DNA of 64,000 nt, taken from NCBI GenBank assembly GCA_031180825.1, contig JAPSLM010000010.1, positions 95,044 to 159,043 of the forward strand, read 5' to 3'. How positions within the stretch are numbered: position 1 is the first letter of the stretch; every line of letters starts with the position of its first letter. A program made the position numbers and the translations under genes. Positions 50,329 to 60,217 of this stretch are shown in pieces. This stretch comes from Paenibacillus sp. (GTDB taxonomy: Bacteria > Bacillota > Bacilli > Paenibacillales > NBRC-103111). The notes beneath the pieces were generated by a model. That model saw only the letters and a list, made by a program, of their open reading frames with translations, was not told where the DNA came from and did no database searches.

Positions 50329-50413
50329 TGGAAAAATTTTATAAGTTTTCGTAACTTATCGCTTCGTATCAACCTCGATAAACGTGCTTATCCTTTTAAG
50401 ATAAGGACGTTGA

Positions 50414-52063
<1,650 letters not shown>

Positions 52064-52112
52064 TTTGCTGTGCGCGCCCGGTTGCCGAACCGCAGCCGCA
52101 CAGCTCTCGAAG

Positions 52113-52154
52113 CAGGAGACATTTCCGGCATGAGCCGGAGCGTCTCCTGTTTTT
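52113..52154 (+). terminator. Terminator of pyrG
   Basis: CAGGAGAC (52113-52120) pairs with GTCTCCTG (52142-52149) enclosing CCGGC/GCCGG, followed by five Ts. Confidence 0.88.
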
Positions 52155-52227
52155 GCATGCCTATAAGGGAGCCGGTTGTGCATGTCTGCTTGATTTGTAA
52201 AAGTTTTCAACTTTTTTTGGGGATACG

Positions 52228-52254
52228 GCAGGAATCGCGCAAGCCGCAGCGAAT
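52228..52254 (+). promoter_or_regulatory. Sigma-H-type promoter of spo0F
   Basis: GCAGGAATC (52228-52236), 11-base spacer, AGCGAAT (52248-52254). This fits RnAGGAAWW-N11/12-RnnGAAT with one mismatch. Bacillus spo0F is also sigma-H controlled. Confidence 0.65.
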
Positions 52255-52321
52255 ACTGTTATTGCGGGCATAACAGAACGGAATTCTCAACCTCAGGGAA
52301 ACGGAATAGGAGGATACCTCG

Positions 52322-52714
52322 ATGAAAAAGAAGCTGCTCATAGTTGACGATCAAAACGGCATCCGCATCCTGTTGATGGAGGTTTTCAGCAGCGAAGGCT
52401 ACGAAACCTATCAGGCTTCCAACGGAAAACTCGCACTCGAGATTGTAAGAAACGTATCGCCCGATCTGGTTTTGCTCGACATGAAGATACCGGGGATGGA
52501 CGGCCTCGATATCCTCAAGCACATTAAAAGCATCGATCCGTCGATCAAAGTCATCATGATGACGGCGTACGGCGAGCTGGACATGATCAAGGAAGCGACC
52601 GATCTCGGCGCGATCATGCACTTCACGAAGCCGTTCGACATCGACGAGCTGCGTCAAGCCGTCAACCAGCAGTTGCGAACTCCTAACAATAACTCTTACG
52701 CCGTAGGATCCTGA
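52322..52714 (+). CDS. spo0F: Sporulation phosphorelay response regulator Spo0F
   Basis: A 130-residue single-domain receiver that takes phosphate from sporulation kinases and passes it via Spo0B to Spo0A. It is close to Bacillus Spo0[19 protein letters not shown], Asp53 in [26 protein letters not shown] and Lys103 in [11 protein letters not shown]. Only the C-terminal tail ([13 protein letters not shown]) differs. AGGAGG precedes the ATG. A sigma-H-type promoter and a terminator bracket the gene. Confidence 0.96.
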   Translation: MKKKLLIVDDQNGIRILLMEVFSSEGYETYQASNGKLALEIVRNVSPDLVLLDMKIPGMDGLDILKHIKSIDPSIKVIMMTAYGELDMIKEATDLGAIMHFTKPFDIDELRQAVNQQLRTPNNNSYAVGS

Positions 52715-52731
52715 CGAGGGTCCTCTTTTTT
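52705..52731 (+). terminator. Terminator of spo0F
   Basis: AGGATCC (52705-52711) pairs with GGGTCCT (52718-52724) with one GU pair, then CTTTTTT. Confidence 0.78.
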
Positions 52732-52781
52732 CTGGGCATTTCCCGAGGTTTTGCGTCATTGGCAGGGTGTGCGATAGATTA

Positions 52782-52810
52782 TTAACGTTTGTCGTGATCT
52801 ATGGTATAAT
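52782..52810 (+). promoter_or_regulatory. Sigma-A-type promoter of fbaA
   Basis: TTAACG (52782-52787), 17-base spacer, TATAAT (52805-52810). Confidence 0.7.
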
Positions 52811-52884
52811 GGGCCAGTATGACAAAAGAGTACAGTACAAGCACTCTGGCACGGTCATTAACGACATAGGAGGAGAGAACCACC

Positions 52885-53739
52885 ATGCCACTCGTTTCGA
52901 TGAACGAATTTTTGCCTAAAGCAAAGGCGAACAAGTTCGCCGTAGGTCAGTTTAATATGAATAACCTGGAGTTTGCCCAGGCCATTACGGAAGCGGCGGA
53001 AGAATTGAAATCTCCGTTTATTTTCGGCGTATCCGAAGGCGCGCTGAAATATATGGGCATTGAATTTACGGTAGCGATCGCGGAAGCGGCCGCCAAGAAA
53101 TCCGGCCTTCCGATCGCCTTGCATCTGGACCATGGCAGCAGCTTCGAAGTCGCGATGAAATGTATCCGCGCAGGCTTCAGCTCCGTCATGTTCGACGGCT
53201 CCCATTATTCCTTTGAAGAAAATATCCGTCTGACGAAAGAGGTCGTGAAAACGGCGCATGCGATGGGCGTTTCCGTCGAAGGCGAGCTTGGAACGATCGG
53301 CGGCGTGGAAGACGACATTAGCGTTGACGAGTCCGATGCCAGCTTGGCGAAGCCGGAAGAAGCGATCCGCTTCTACGAAGAGACGGGCGTCGACTGTCTG
53401 GCTATTGCCGTAGGCACGGCACACGGCATGTATGCCGGCGAACCGAACATTCGTTTCGATATTATCGAGAAGGTAGCCAAAGCGATTCCGGTTCCGATCG
53501 TATTGCATGGCGGCTCCGGCGTACCGGACGAAATGATCCGTAAATCCATTGAAGCCGGCGTAGGCAAAATTAACGTGAACACTGAAAATCAAGTGGCTTG
53601 TACGCAAACGATCCGCGAAGTTCTTAACAAAGACGCGAAAGTGTACGATCCTCGCAAATACCTCACTCCTGCCCGCAAAGCCATGGTTGAAGTGGTGAAA
53701 TCCAAAATCCAGCTGTTCGGAAGCGCCAACCAAGCTTAA
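52885..53739 (+). CDS. fbaA: Fructose-bisphosphate aldolase, class II
   Basis: A 284-residue zinc-dependent aldolase of glycolysis, cleaving fructose 1,6-bisphosphate. Class II signatures are visible: FNMNNLEFAQAI, LHLDHGSSFEVAMKCIRAGFSSVMFDGSHYS (zinc His and catalytic Asp), EGELGTIGGVEDD, and VLHGGSGVPDE followed by KINVNTE. GGAGGAG precedes the ATG. Its own promoter and terminator make it monocistronic despite conserved order spo0F-fbaA-murA. Confidence 0.97.
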   Translation: MPLVSMNEFLPKAKANKFAVGQFNMNNLEFAQAITEAAEELKSPFIFGVSEGALKYMGIEFTVAIAEAAAKKSGLPIALHLDHGSSFEVAMKCIRAGFSSVMFDGSHYSFEENIRLTKEVVKTAHAMGVSVEGELGTIGGVEDDISVDESDASLAKPEEAIRFYEETGVDCLAIAVGTAHGMYAGEPNIRFDIIEKVAKAIPVPIVLHGGSGVPDEMIRKSIEAGVGKINVNTENQVACTQTIREVLNKDAKVYDPRKYLTPARKAMVEVVKSKIQLFGSANQA

Positions 53740-53749
53740 TCGACCCAGC

Positions 53750-53780
53750 GGGAAATACACCGGATTTCGGTGTATTTCCC
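53750..53780 (+). terminator. Terminator of fbaA
   Basis: GGGAAATACACC (53750-53761) pairs exactly with GGTGTATTTCCC (53769-53780), followed by TCTCTTCTT. Confidence 0.85.
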
Positions 53781-53878
53781 TCTCTTCTTATGTAAACGTA
53801 GGCATGGACCCAACTTAGACAAAGTTTGCACCTGACTGGTAATGCGTTAAAGCAGTGAAGTGGGAGGAAGAACAACGA

Positions 53879-55132
53879 ATGGAGAAATTGATGATCGCCG
53901 GTGGGCGCCCGCTGCGGGGAACGGTTCAAATCAGCGGAGCCAAGAATAGCGCGATTGCGCTTATTCCGGCCGCCATTTTATCGGAAACGGCTGTTACGCT
54001 CGATAATTTGCCTGCGCTCAGCGACGTGGCGATTTATACCGAGCTGCTTCAGGAACTCGGCGCTTCGGTAGAATGGAGCAGAGATCAGATGATGATCGAT
54101 CCGAGCCGGCTGTTATCCCGACCGATGCCGAACGGGAACGTGAAGAAGCTCAGAGCTTCCTATTATTTGATGGGGGCCCTGCTCGGACGTTTCGGCGAGG
54201 CGACGATAGGATTGCCCGGCGGCTGCAATTTCGAACCGCGGCCGATCGATCAGCATATCAAAGGTTTTGAGGCATTGGGGGCACGAATAACGAACGAAAA
54301 TGGCGCCCTGCACATCCAGGCGAAGGAATTGCGCGGAGCCAAAATTTATCTGGACGTCGTCAGCGTAGGGGCGACGATTAATATCATGCTGGCGGCCTCG
54401 CGGGCCAAAGGCGTCACGACCATTGAAAATGCGGCAAAAGAGCCTGAAATTATAGATGTAGCTACACTTTTGAACTCCATGGGCGCCAAAATCAAGGGCG
54501 CCGGAACCGAAACGATCCGGATCGAGGGCGTCGATGCGCTGCATGGCTGCCGTCATTCGATTATCCCGGACCGCATCCAGGCAGGTACTTATATGATTGC
54601 CGCAGCGGCGACGCGCGGCGACGTCATTGTCGATAATGTCATCCCGAAGCATATGGAAGCCCTGACCGCTAAATTGCAGGAAATGGGCGTACATATTTAC
54701 GAAATGGACGAATCGATCCGTGTGGTCGGGCAGCCGGAATACGAAAGCGTGGACGTGAAAGCGCTCGTATATCCCGGATTTGCGACCGATCTCCAGTCTC
54801 CGATGAGCAGTTTGCTTACGCAGACCCGCGGAGTCAGTATTTTGAGCGATTATGTGTACAGCAACCGGTTCAAGCATGTTCCGGAGCTGGCGCGTATGGG
54901 GGCCAAGATCAAGGTGGAAGGCCGTTCCGCCATTATCGAAGGCAGCCCGCTTAGCGCGGCCAAGGTCAAAGCGACCGATCTTCGCGCGGGCGCATCGCTG
55001 GTTATCGCCGGATTGACGGTCGAGGACGGCGTCACGGAAATTACCGGCGTTGAATATATCGACAGAGGCTACGATCATCTGGTAACCAATCTTTCGAGAT
55101 TGGGTGCGGAAGTTTGGCGGCAGAATCATTAA
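53879..55132 (+). CDS. murA: UDP-N-acetylglucosamine 1-carboxyvinyltransferase (MurZ/MurAB type)
   Basis: A 417-residue EPSP-synthase-fold enzyme adding enolpyruvate to UDP-GlcNAc, the first committed step of peptidoglycan synthesis and the fosfomycin target. It has [18 protein letters not shown], the active-site loop [24 protein letters not shown] with Cys116, and [14 protein letters not shown]. Position next to fbaA and rho marks the second Bacillota paralogue (MurZ/MurAB). ATG 53879 follows GGGAGGAAG; the frame from 53855 overlaps that site. Confidence 0.95.
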   Translation: MEKLMIAGGRPLRGTVQISGAKNSAIALIPAAILSETAVTLDNLPALSDVAIYTELLQELGASVEWSRDQMMIDPSRLLSRPMPNGNVKKLRASYYLMGALLGRFGEATIGLPGGCNFEPRPIDQHIKGFEALGARITNENGALHIQAKELRGAKIYLDVVSVGATINIMLAASRAKGVTTIENAAKEPEIIDVATLLNSMGAKIKGAGTETIRIEGVDALHGCRHSIIPDRIQAGTYMIAAAATRGDVIVDNVIPKHMEALTAKLQEMGVHIYEMDESIRVVGQPEYESVDVKALVYPGFATDLQSPMSSLLTQTRGVSILSDYVYSNRFKHVPELARMGAKIKVEGRSAIIEGSPLSAAKVKATDLRAGASLVIAGLTVEDGVTEITGVEYIDRGYDHLVTNLSRLGAEVWRQNH

Positions 55133-55220
55133 AACGGTATAGATTGCTCCGAAATTGGGTAAGGCTAGAGTATATTTTGCATTGGGCTTGAAAAATTAAT
55201 AGTTTGGTGGTTGAAAATTT

Positions 55221-56528
55221 ATGGATATGCATCTCGCTCAGCTTGAAGCGCTTAAGCTCACGGAGCTTTACAAGCTGGCTAAAAAACATCAAATCCCGTA
55301 CTACGGCCAAATGAAGAAAAAGGAACTCATCTTTGCCATTCTGCGTGCCCAGGCCGAACAGAGCGGCTTGATGTTCATGGAGGGCGTGCTGGACGTTCTG
55401 CAGGAGGGCTTCGGCTTTTTGCGGCCGATCAACTATTTGCCGAGCTCGGAGGATATCTACATTTCCGCTTCGCAGATACGCCGATTCGACCTTCGTTCCG
55501 GCGACGTCGTGTCCGGCAAATGCCGGCCTCCCAAGGAGAACGAACGTTACTTCGGGCTGCTGCACGTGGAAGCCGTCAACGGCGAAGACCCGGAAACGGC
55601 CTCGGAACGGCTGCACTTCGCGGCGCTTACTCCTCTTTATCCGCAAAGGAAACTGGTTCTGGAAACCTCTCCTACGAAACTGTCCACCCGCTTGATGGAT
55701 CTTCTGGCTCCTGTAGGCTTTGGCCAACGCGGCTTGATCGTAGCCCCGCCGAAAGCGGGAAAGACGCTGCTGCTCAAGGAAATCGCCAACAGCATCTCGA
55801 CCAATCACCCGGATGTCAAGCTGTTCGTTCTTTTGATCGACGAACGTCCGGAAGAGGTTACCGACATGCAGCGCTCCGTCAACGGGGAAGTGATCGCTTC
55901 CACTTTCGACGAGGTGCCGGAAAATCATATCAAGGTGGCGGAGCTTGTGCTGGAACGCGCACAGCGTCTGGTGGAGCATAAGAAGGACGTTGTCATTTTG
56001 CTGGACAGCATTACGCGTCTGGCGCGGGCTTACAACCTCGTCGTACCACCGACGGGCCGGACGCTGTCCGGGGGGATCGATCCCGGGGCCTTCCATCGGC
56101 CGAAGCGTTTCTTCGGCGCCGCGCGCAATATCGAAGAAGGCGGCAGCCTGACGATTCTCGCGACAGCTCTGATCGAAACCGGCTCGCGAATGGACGACGT
56201 TATCTACGAAGAATTTAAAGGAACCGGAAACCTGGAGCTGCATCTCGACCGCAAGCTGGCGGAACGCCGTATTTTCCCGGCTATCGATATTCGCCGCTCG
56301 GGTACGCGCCGCGAAGAGATGCTCCTGACGAAGGAAGAGCTCGACAAAGTATGGGCGATCCGCAAAGGAATGAACGATTCGCACGATTATATCGATGCGT
56401 TCCTCAAAAAATTCGCCGAGACGAAAACGAACCAAGAGTTTCTGGACACCCTCGATCCGAACGGCGGCAGCCCGCAGTCGGGCGGGAGCGGCGGCACATC
56501 CCGCCGGGTCAAGCACTCCGTCTCATAG
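55221..56528 (+). CDS. rho: Transcription termination factor Rho
   Basis: A 435-residue hexameric RNA helicase. N-terminal Rho_N helix bundle ([34 protein letters not shown]), an RNA-binding cold-shock domain ([15 protein letters not shown] ... [16 protein letters not shown]), Walker A at 176-182 (PPKAGKT), Walker [17 protein letters not shown], and [31 protein letters not shown]. The short Ser/Gly tail [13 protein letters not shown] is extra. A weak ribosome-binding site (TTTGGTGG) precedes the ATG. The next gene starts 12 bases later. Confidence 0.97.
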   Translation: MDMHLAQLEALKLTELYKLAKKHQIPYYGQMKKKELIFAILRAQAEQSGLMFMEGVLDVLQEGFGFLRPINYLPSSEDIYISASQIRRFDLRSGDVVSGKCRPPKENERYFGLLHVEAVNGEDPETASERLHFAALTPLYPQRKLVLETSPTKLSTRLMDLLAPVGFGQRGLIVAPPKAGKTLLLKEIANSISTNHPDVKLFVLLIDERPEEVTDMQRSVNGEVIASTFDEVPENHIKVAELVLERAQRLVEHKKDVVILLDSITRLARAYNLVVPPTGRTLSGGIDPGAFHRPKRFFGAARNIEEGGSLTILATALIETGSRMDDVIYEEFKGTGNLELHLDRKLAERRIFPAIDIRRSGTRREEMLLTKEELDKVWAIRKGMNDSHDYIDAFLKKFAETKTNQEFLDTLDPNGGSPQSGGSGGTSRRVKHSVS

Positions 56529-56540
56529 AAGGAGGACCAT

Positions 56541-57818
56541 ATGAATCTGGTTTATGCGGACCGTGACGGCAACCTGTTCGACCATCCGGAATATGCGGGC
56601 CTTGGCCGCAGCGGCGAGCTGGTGACGGAAATTATAGAAGACGAGCTGATTCCGCTTCCGGAAGGAGCTACTCTCGTCAGTCTGCCGGATACCCGGCCGG
56701 TCGGCGTGCATAAGCGGACGGGCGAAATGCGGGTGGTGCCGGGGGATTTCACCGCGGTCGGCGCGCTGCTTCCGCAGAGCTTTACCCGTCTGCTCCTGCC
56801 GGGTTATGTGAAGGCCGACAAATCTAAGTTGCTGCCATTGTTCGGTTATACCGCGGTCGTCTGGAAAGACGGCGGCTTCTACGTCGCAGCCGAGGCTTGC
56901 GACGATCCGGAGCGCTGGAACCCGCGCAACTGCGATCCCGACGAATTGGAGCTTGGCGTAAAGCGGATTCTTGGGGAATACAAGGACAACCGGTTGTTTC
57001 AGCACTTGTCGAATTGTGCCCTCGGCTACGAGTGCCTGACGGCCTCCAATACCTTTTTGAACCGCTGGGAAGGAGCGGTTCCGGTCTCGTTCTCCTGTAA
57101 TGCAGGCTGCTTCGGCTGCATCTCCGAGCAGCCGGAGGATAGCGGTTTTCCGGCCCCGCAGACCCGGATGAACTTTAAGCCCTCGACGGAAGAAGTCGTG
57201 CAGGTCATGCTGGAGCACTTGAAGACGCCTGAGAGCATCATCAGCTTCGGACAAGGCTGCGAAGGCGAGCCGTCGACCCAAGCCAAGACGATCATCGAAG
57301 CGATCCGCGAAGTGCGCCGCCGGACCGGCTTGGGCTACGTTAACATCAACACGAACGCCGGCTTGACCGATCATATCCGCGGCATCGTGGACGCCGGCCT
57401 CGACTTGATGCGTGTCAGTACGATCAGCGCACTGGACGACCATTACAACGCCTACTACAAGCCGCGTGGCTATACGCTGCGCAATGTCGAGAAATCGCTG
57501 CGCTACGCCGCCGACAAAGGGGTTGTCACATCGATTAACTATCTTATTTTTCCCGGGGTTACCGACCGGGAGGAAGAGATCGAAGCGATGATCGAATTCG
57601 CTCGCCGGACCGATTTGAAGCTGATCCAGCTGCGCAACCTGAACATCGACCCGGAGAGCTATTTGAATCTCATTCCTGCGGCTCGGGGGGAACGGTACGG
57701 CATGAAGCAGATGCTGGAAATTTTCAGGGAAGAGCTGCCCGGTGTCGTGCTGGGCTCGTATACCCACATTCCGGACGAGCTGGCGGAACGGCGCAAGAAA
57801 CAGTTGCAGCGCGGCTAA
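56541..57818 (+). CDS. Radical SAM protein of unknown function
   Basis: A 425-residue protein. The first 170 residues form a separate N-terminal domain (LVYADRDGNLFDHPEYAGLG ... GYTAVVWKDGGFYVAAEACDD) with scattered cysteines. The radical SAM core has the cluster motif CxxxCxxC (Cys186, Cys190, Cys193, FSCNAGCFGC), the SAM-binding SFGQGCEGEP, and VNINTNAGLTDHIRGIVDAGLDLMRVS. Such enzymes cleave SAM to a deoxyadenosyl radical. No SPASM-type C-terminal cysteine set is seen. GAAGGAGG precedes the ATG, 12 bases after rho, so it is expressed with rho; rpmE follows. No substrate peptide gene was found. Confidence 0.85.
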   Translation: MNLVYADRDGNLFDHPEYAGLGRSGELVTEIIEDELIPLPEGATLVSLPDTRPVGVHKRTGEMRVVPGDFTAVGALLPQSFTRLLLPGYVKADKSKLLPLFGYTAVVWKDGGFYVAAEACDDPERWNPRNCDPDELELGVKRILGEYKDNRLFQHLSNCALGYECLTASNTFLNRWEGAVPVSFSCNAGCFGCISEQPEDSGFPAPQTRMNFKPSTEEVVQVMLEHLKTPESIISFGQGCEGEPSTQAKTIIEAIREVRRRTGLGYVNINTNAGLTDHIRGIVDAGLDLMRVSTISALDDHYNAYYKPRGYTLRNVEKSLRYAADKGVVTSINYLIFPGVTDREEEIEAMIEFARRTDLKLIQLRNLNIDPESYLNLIPAARGERYGMKQMLEIFREELPGVVLGSYTHIPDELAERRKKQLQRG

Positions 57819-57901
57819 TGAACGTGATATAATCGCTCATGTGTGTTTTAATGATAACTCTGATTCACATGGTGTTTCAGGGCAAAAGAGGTGAAAGGGC
57901 A

Positions 57902-58099
57902 ATGAAAGCAGCGATTCATCCGACTTATCATCAAACGACGGTTACTTGCGCATGCGGTAACACGTTTGAAACGGGATCCATCAAGCAAAATCTTCGTGTA
58001 GAGATTTGCTCCGCTTGCCACCCGTTCTTTACCGGGAAGCAAAAATTTGTGGATGCCGGCGGTCGCGTCGATAAATTCAAAAAGAAATACGGCATGTAA
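57902..58099 (+). CDS. rpmE: 50S ribosomal protein L31 (zinc-binding type)
   Basis: A 65-residue ribosomal protein. Four cysteines (16, 18, 36, 39: CACG and CSAC) mark the zinc-containing form; Bacillota often hold a zinc-free paralogue elsewhere that replaces it under zinc starvation. Features match L31: [20 protein letters not shown] and [31 protein letters not shown] precedes ATG 57902. It lies downstream of the radical SAM gene. Confidence 0.97.
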   Translation: MKAAIHPTYHQTTVTCACGNTFETGSIKQNLRVEICSACHPFFTGKQKFVDAGGRVDKFKKKYGM

Positions 58100-58131
58100 T
58101 TTTTTGCCAGCAGCATAACGGCATAAGCGAG

Positions 58132-58178
58132 CCTCCTGTGGCTATCCTAAGATCATCCGATCTTAGAGCTGCAGGAGG
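58132..58178 (+). promoter_or_regulatory. Hairpin masking the Shine-Dalgarno of the lipoprotein gene
   Basis: CCTCCTG (58132-58138) pairs with CAGGAGG (58172-58178), and within it CTAAGAT (58147-58153) pairs with ATCTTAG (58160-58166). CAGGAGG is the only ribosome-binding site of the gene starting at 58188. There is no run of Ts, so it is not an ordinary terminator, though it could weakly end rpmE. Confidence 0.65.
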
Positions 58179-58187
58179 TGTTTTCGT

Positions 58188-58577
58188 TTGTCAAGATCGC
58201 TTGCCGTTCTGCTGAGCGCCGCTTTGATGTTGTCCGGGGTTGCGGCGTGTCAGCAGCAGAAGTTCAGCAAAAATTCGGCGTCGCATACCCGGGACGGCGT
58301 GCTCGGGATAACCGAAACCAACCCGAATATGCCGCTGAGCGCCAGCTTCCGCACGTATCCCGACGATCTTCGCGTCATGCAGAATGCGATTCGCCAGCGG
58401 TTTCCGAATGTCGGCATCACAAGCATCAGCTTGAACGGACCGACCGCCTACGTTCGTTTGAATGCTCCCGCTCAAACCTCGCCGGAAGAAATGGAACGAA
58501 TCCGGCAGGGAGCCGCCGAAGGTTTGGCCGCGGCTGCGCCGAGATACAATGCGAACATTACCGTTACTGCTAAATAA
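58188..58577 (+). CDS. Small lipoprotein (possibly YhcN/YlaJ-like)
   Basis: A 129-residue lipoprotein with lipobox SGVAAC (Cys near residue 21) after a hydrophobic segment. The mature part reads SHTRDGVLGITETNPNMPLS ... YPDDLRVMQNAIRQRFPNVG, ITSISLNGPTAYVRLNAP, then GLAAAAPRYNANITVTAK. A strand-helix repeat ending in a beta strand (V-x-V-T) recalls the YhcN/YlaJ sporulation lipoproteins; this is tentative. The start is TTG 58188, 9 bases after CAGGAGG, which is locked in a hairpin. The SRP RNA promoter follows. Confidence 0.75.
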   Translation: MSRSLAVLLSAALMLSGVAACQQQKFSKNSASHTRDGVLGITETNPNMPLSASFRTYPDDLRVMQNAIRQRFPNVGITSISLNGPTAYVRLNAPAQTSPEEMERIRQGAAEGLAAAAPRYNANITVTAK

Positions 58578-58587
58578 CCCCTTGAGG

Positions 58588-58616
58588 TTGCTATTTGGAC
58601 ACGAATCGACTATACT
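58588..58616 (+). promoter_or_regulatory. Sigma-A-type promoter of the SRP RNA gene
   Basis: TTGCTA (58588-58593), 17-base spacer, TATACT (58611-58616). The start point would be near 58623, the first base of the RNA. Confidence 0.78.
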
Positions 58617-58623
58617 TATGTAT

Positions 58624-58890
58624 GCCGTGCTAGACGGGGAGGTAGCGGTGCCCTGTAACCCGCAATCCGCTGCAGCGGGGTCGAACGCCTATTCGCGGTA
58701 TTGCGATGTAAGGTTTGGGTTTTAAAGTTGGTGTTGAGAGTCGGGTCCTCCGCAATGGATGCCTGTGAATCTGGTCAGGTCCGGAAGGAAGCAGCCATAA
58801 GCGGGAAGTTTCATGTGCCGGAGGGTGGCCTAACTTGAGCTGACGATAAAAATTCCACTTGGATCGTAATATCAAGGTAGGTGCGCGGTT
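58624..58890 (+). ncRNA. ffs: SRP RNA, large Bacillus type (scRNA)
   Basis: The RNA core of the signal recognition particle, which docks ribosomes making membrane proteins via Ffh. It matches Bacillus scRNA at conserved points: GTGCTAGACGGGGAGGTAGCG near the 5' end, CCCTGTAACCCGCAATCCGC, GGTGTTGAGAGTCGGGTCCT, and the SRP domain TCAGGTCCGGAAGGAAGCAG with GCCGGAGGGTGGCCT. The 5' CCGTGC pairs with 3' GCGCGG. About 267 nucleotides, close to the 271 of Bacillus, so the Alu domain is present. dnaX lies downstream as in Bacillus. Confidence 0.97.
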
Positions 58891-58910
58891 TCCTTATTAT
58901 TAAAATGAAG

Positions 58911-58959
58911 AACACCAAGATCAAGAGCTGTTAAAGCTTGTCGAACTTGGTGTTTTTTT
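58911..58959 (+). terminator. Terminator after the SRP RNA gene
   Basis: AACACCAAG (58911-58919) pairs with CTTGGTGTT (58946-58954), followed by a T tract. Confidence 0.85.
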
Positions 58960-59085
58960 GTATTTGGCAAGAAGGAAAATGAAAAAAATAGGAGAATTGT
59001 ATACTAAAGTTAACCAGGCTAAGTAAACCATAATCATACACCCATTGCGCACGGCTATCCGCTGATGAATGGGGGGAGGAAGACG

Positions 59086-60147
59086 ATGCGGCACGAACTG
59101 ACCTTACTTCAACGCTTTGCCGGCATATTCCTTAGGGACGTGAATCTGGGAGTGATGCTGATCAATACCGAATTTGAGCTGATCGATATCAGCGACATGG
59201 CTTGCCGCGTGCTGGGGTTAGAAAGAGAAAAGGTTCTCCATCAGTCGCTGGATTCCATATTTGCCGATCTGCCTGCCGAGCACTGGCTGGTACGGCGGAG
59301 CATACTGGACGGGATGGTCGTACGCAACCATGCCTTGTCTTGGACCAACAACCAGGAGCGATACGAGCTGCTGGTCGATTCCAGTGTGCTCCGGGACGAA
59401 GGCGAACGGATCGTCGGAGCTTATCTTATTTTCAAGGACGTCACGAACCTGCGTTCTTTGGAGGAACAGGTGCAGCGCAGCGACCGTCTGGCGATGATCG
59501 GTCAAATCGCCGCGGGCACGGCACATGAAATCCGCAACCCGCTGACGTCGATTAAGGGCTTTTTGCAGGTTCTGCGCAAAACCTTTCAAGAGCAGGGCAT
59601 GGAACGTGAAGACGGGTATACCGTCGTGATGCTGAAAGAAATCAATCGGATCAACGAGCTGGTCAACGAATTTTTGCTGCTCGGCAAGCCGAAGAACGTG
59701 ACCTACGATGAAGTGGACATCTCCGAGGTGCTGAGGGATATTTTGCCTATTATCAATAACGAAGCGATCCTGCATCGGGTCGTCGTTCAATACGAGTCGC
59801 ACTACGGATTACCGCGTGTGGTAGCGGACCGCGAGATGCTGAAGCAGGTGTTTCTCAATATCAGCAAAAACGGAATCGAAGCCATGGGGGAAGGAGGGAT
59901 TCTAACGGTAAGCGAGAAAGTCGATGTGGAGGAACGCGTGGTCAATATCGAGATCCACGATACCGGTCCAGGGATCCCCGCCTATGTGATCGATAAAATT
60001 TTCGATCCCTTCTTTACGACCAAGGCCGAAGGAACCGGACTGGGCCTTTCGGTTTGCCAGCGGATTATTCACGATATCGGAGGGCATATCCGGGTCTCGT
60101 CCAAAGGGTACGGCACGACGTTTACCGTCAGCATTCCGTTTCCTTAA
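59086..60147 (+). CDS. PAS-domain sensor histidine kinase (soluble)
   Basis: A 353-residue cytoplasmic kinase without membrane segments. A PAS domain (FAGIFLRDVNLGVMLINTEFELIDISDMAC ... IVGAYLIFKDVTNLRSLEEQ, 11-126) precedes HisKA with GTAHEIRNPLTSIKGFLQ (His147) and an ATPase domain (NISKNGIEAM, DTGPGIP, PFFTTKAEGTGLGLSV). HEIRNPL and the soluble PAS-kinase layout resemble NtrB and the sporulation kinases KinA/KinE, so feeding Spo0F is a reasonable guess, not shown. ATG 59086 follows GGGGGAGGAAG. No regulator gene is adjacent. Confidence 0.88.
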   Translation: MRHELTLLQRFAGIFLRDVNLGVMLINTEFELIDISDMACRVLGLEREKVLHQSLDSIFADLPAEHWLVRRSILDGMVVRNHALSWTNNQERYELLVDSSVLRDEGERIVGAYLIFKDVTNLRSLEEQVQRSDRLAMIGQIAAGTAHEIRNPLTSIKGFLQVLRKTFQEQGMEREDGYTVVMLKEINRINELVNEFLLLGKPKNVTYDEVDISEVLRDILPIINNEAILHRVVVQYESHYGLPRVVADREMLKQVFLNISKNGIEAMGEGGILTVSEKVDVEERVVNIEIHDTGPGIPAYVIDKIFDPFFTTKAEGTGLGLSVCQRIIHDIGGHIRVSSKGYGTTFTVSIPFP

Positions 60148-60217
60148 AGCGGCGCGGCTTCAATCCTCCCTCCAAGTGTAGTATAATAGACGACAAACAA
60201 TCATTGGAGAGGGCAAG

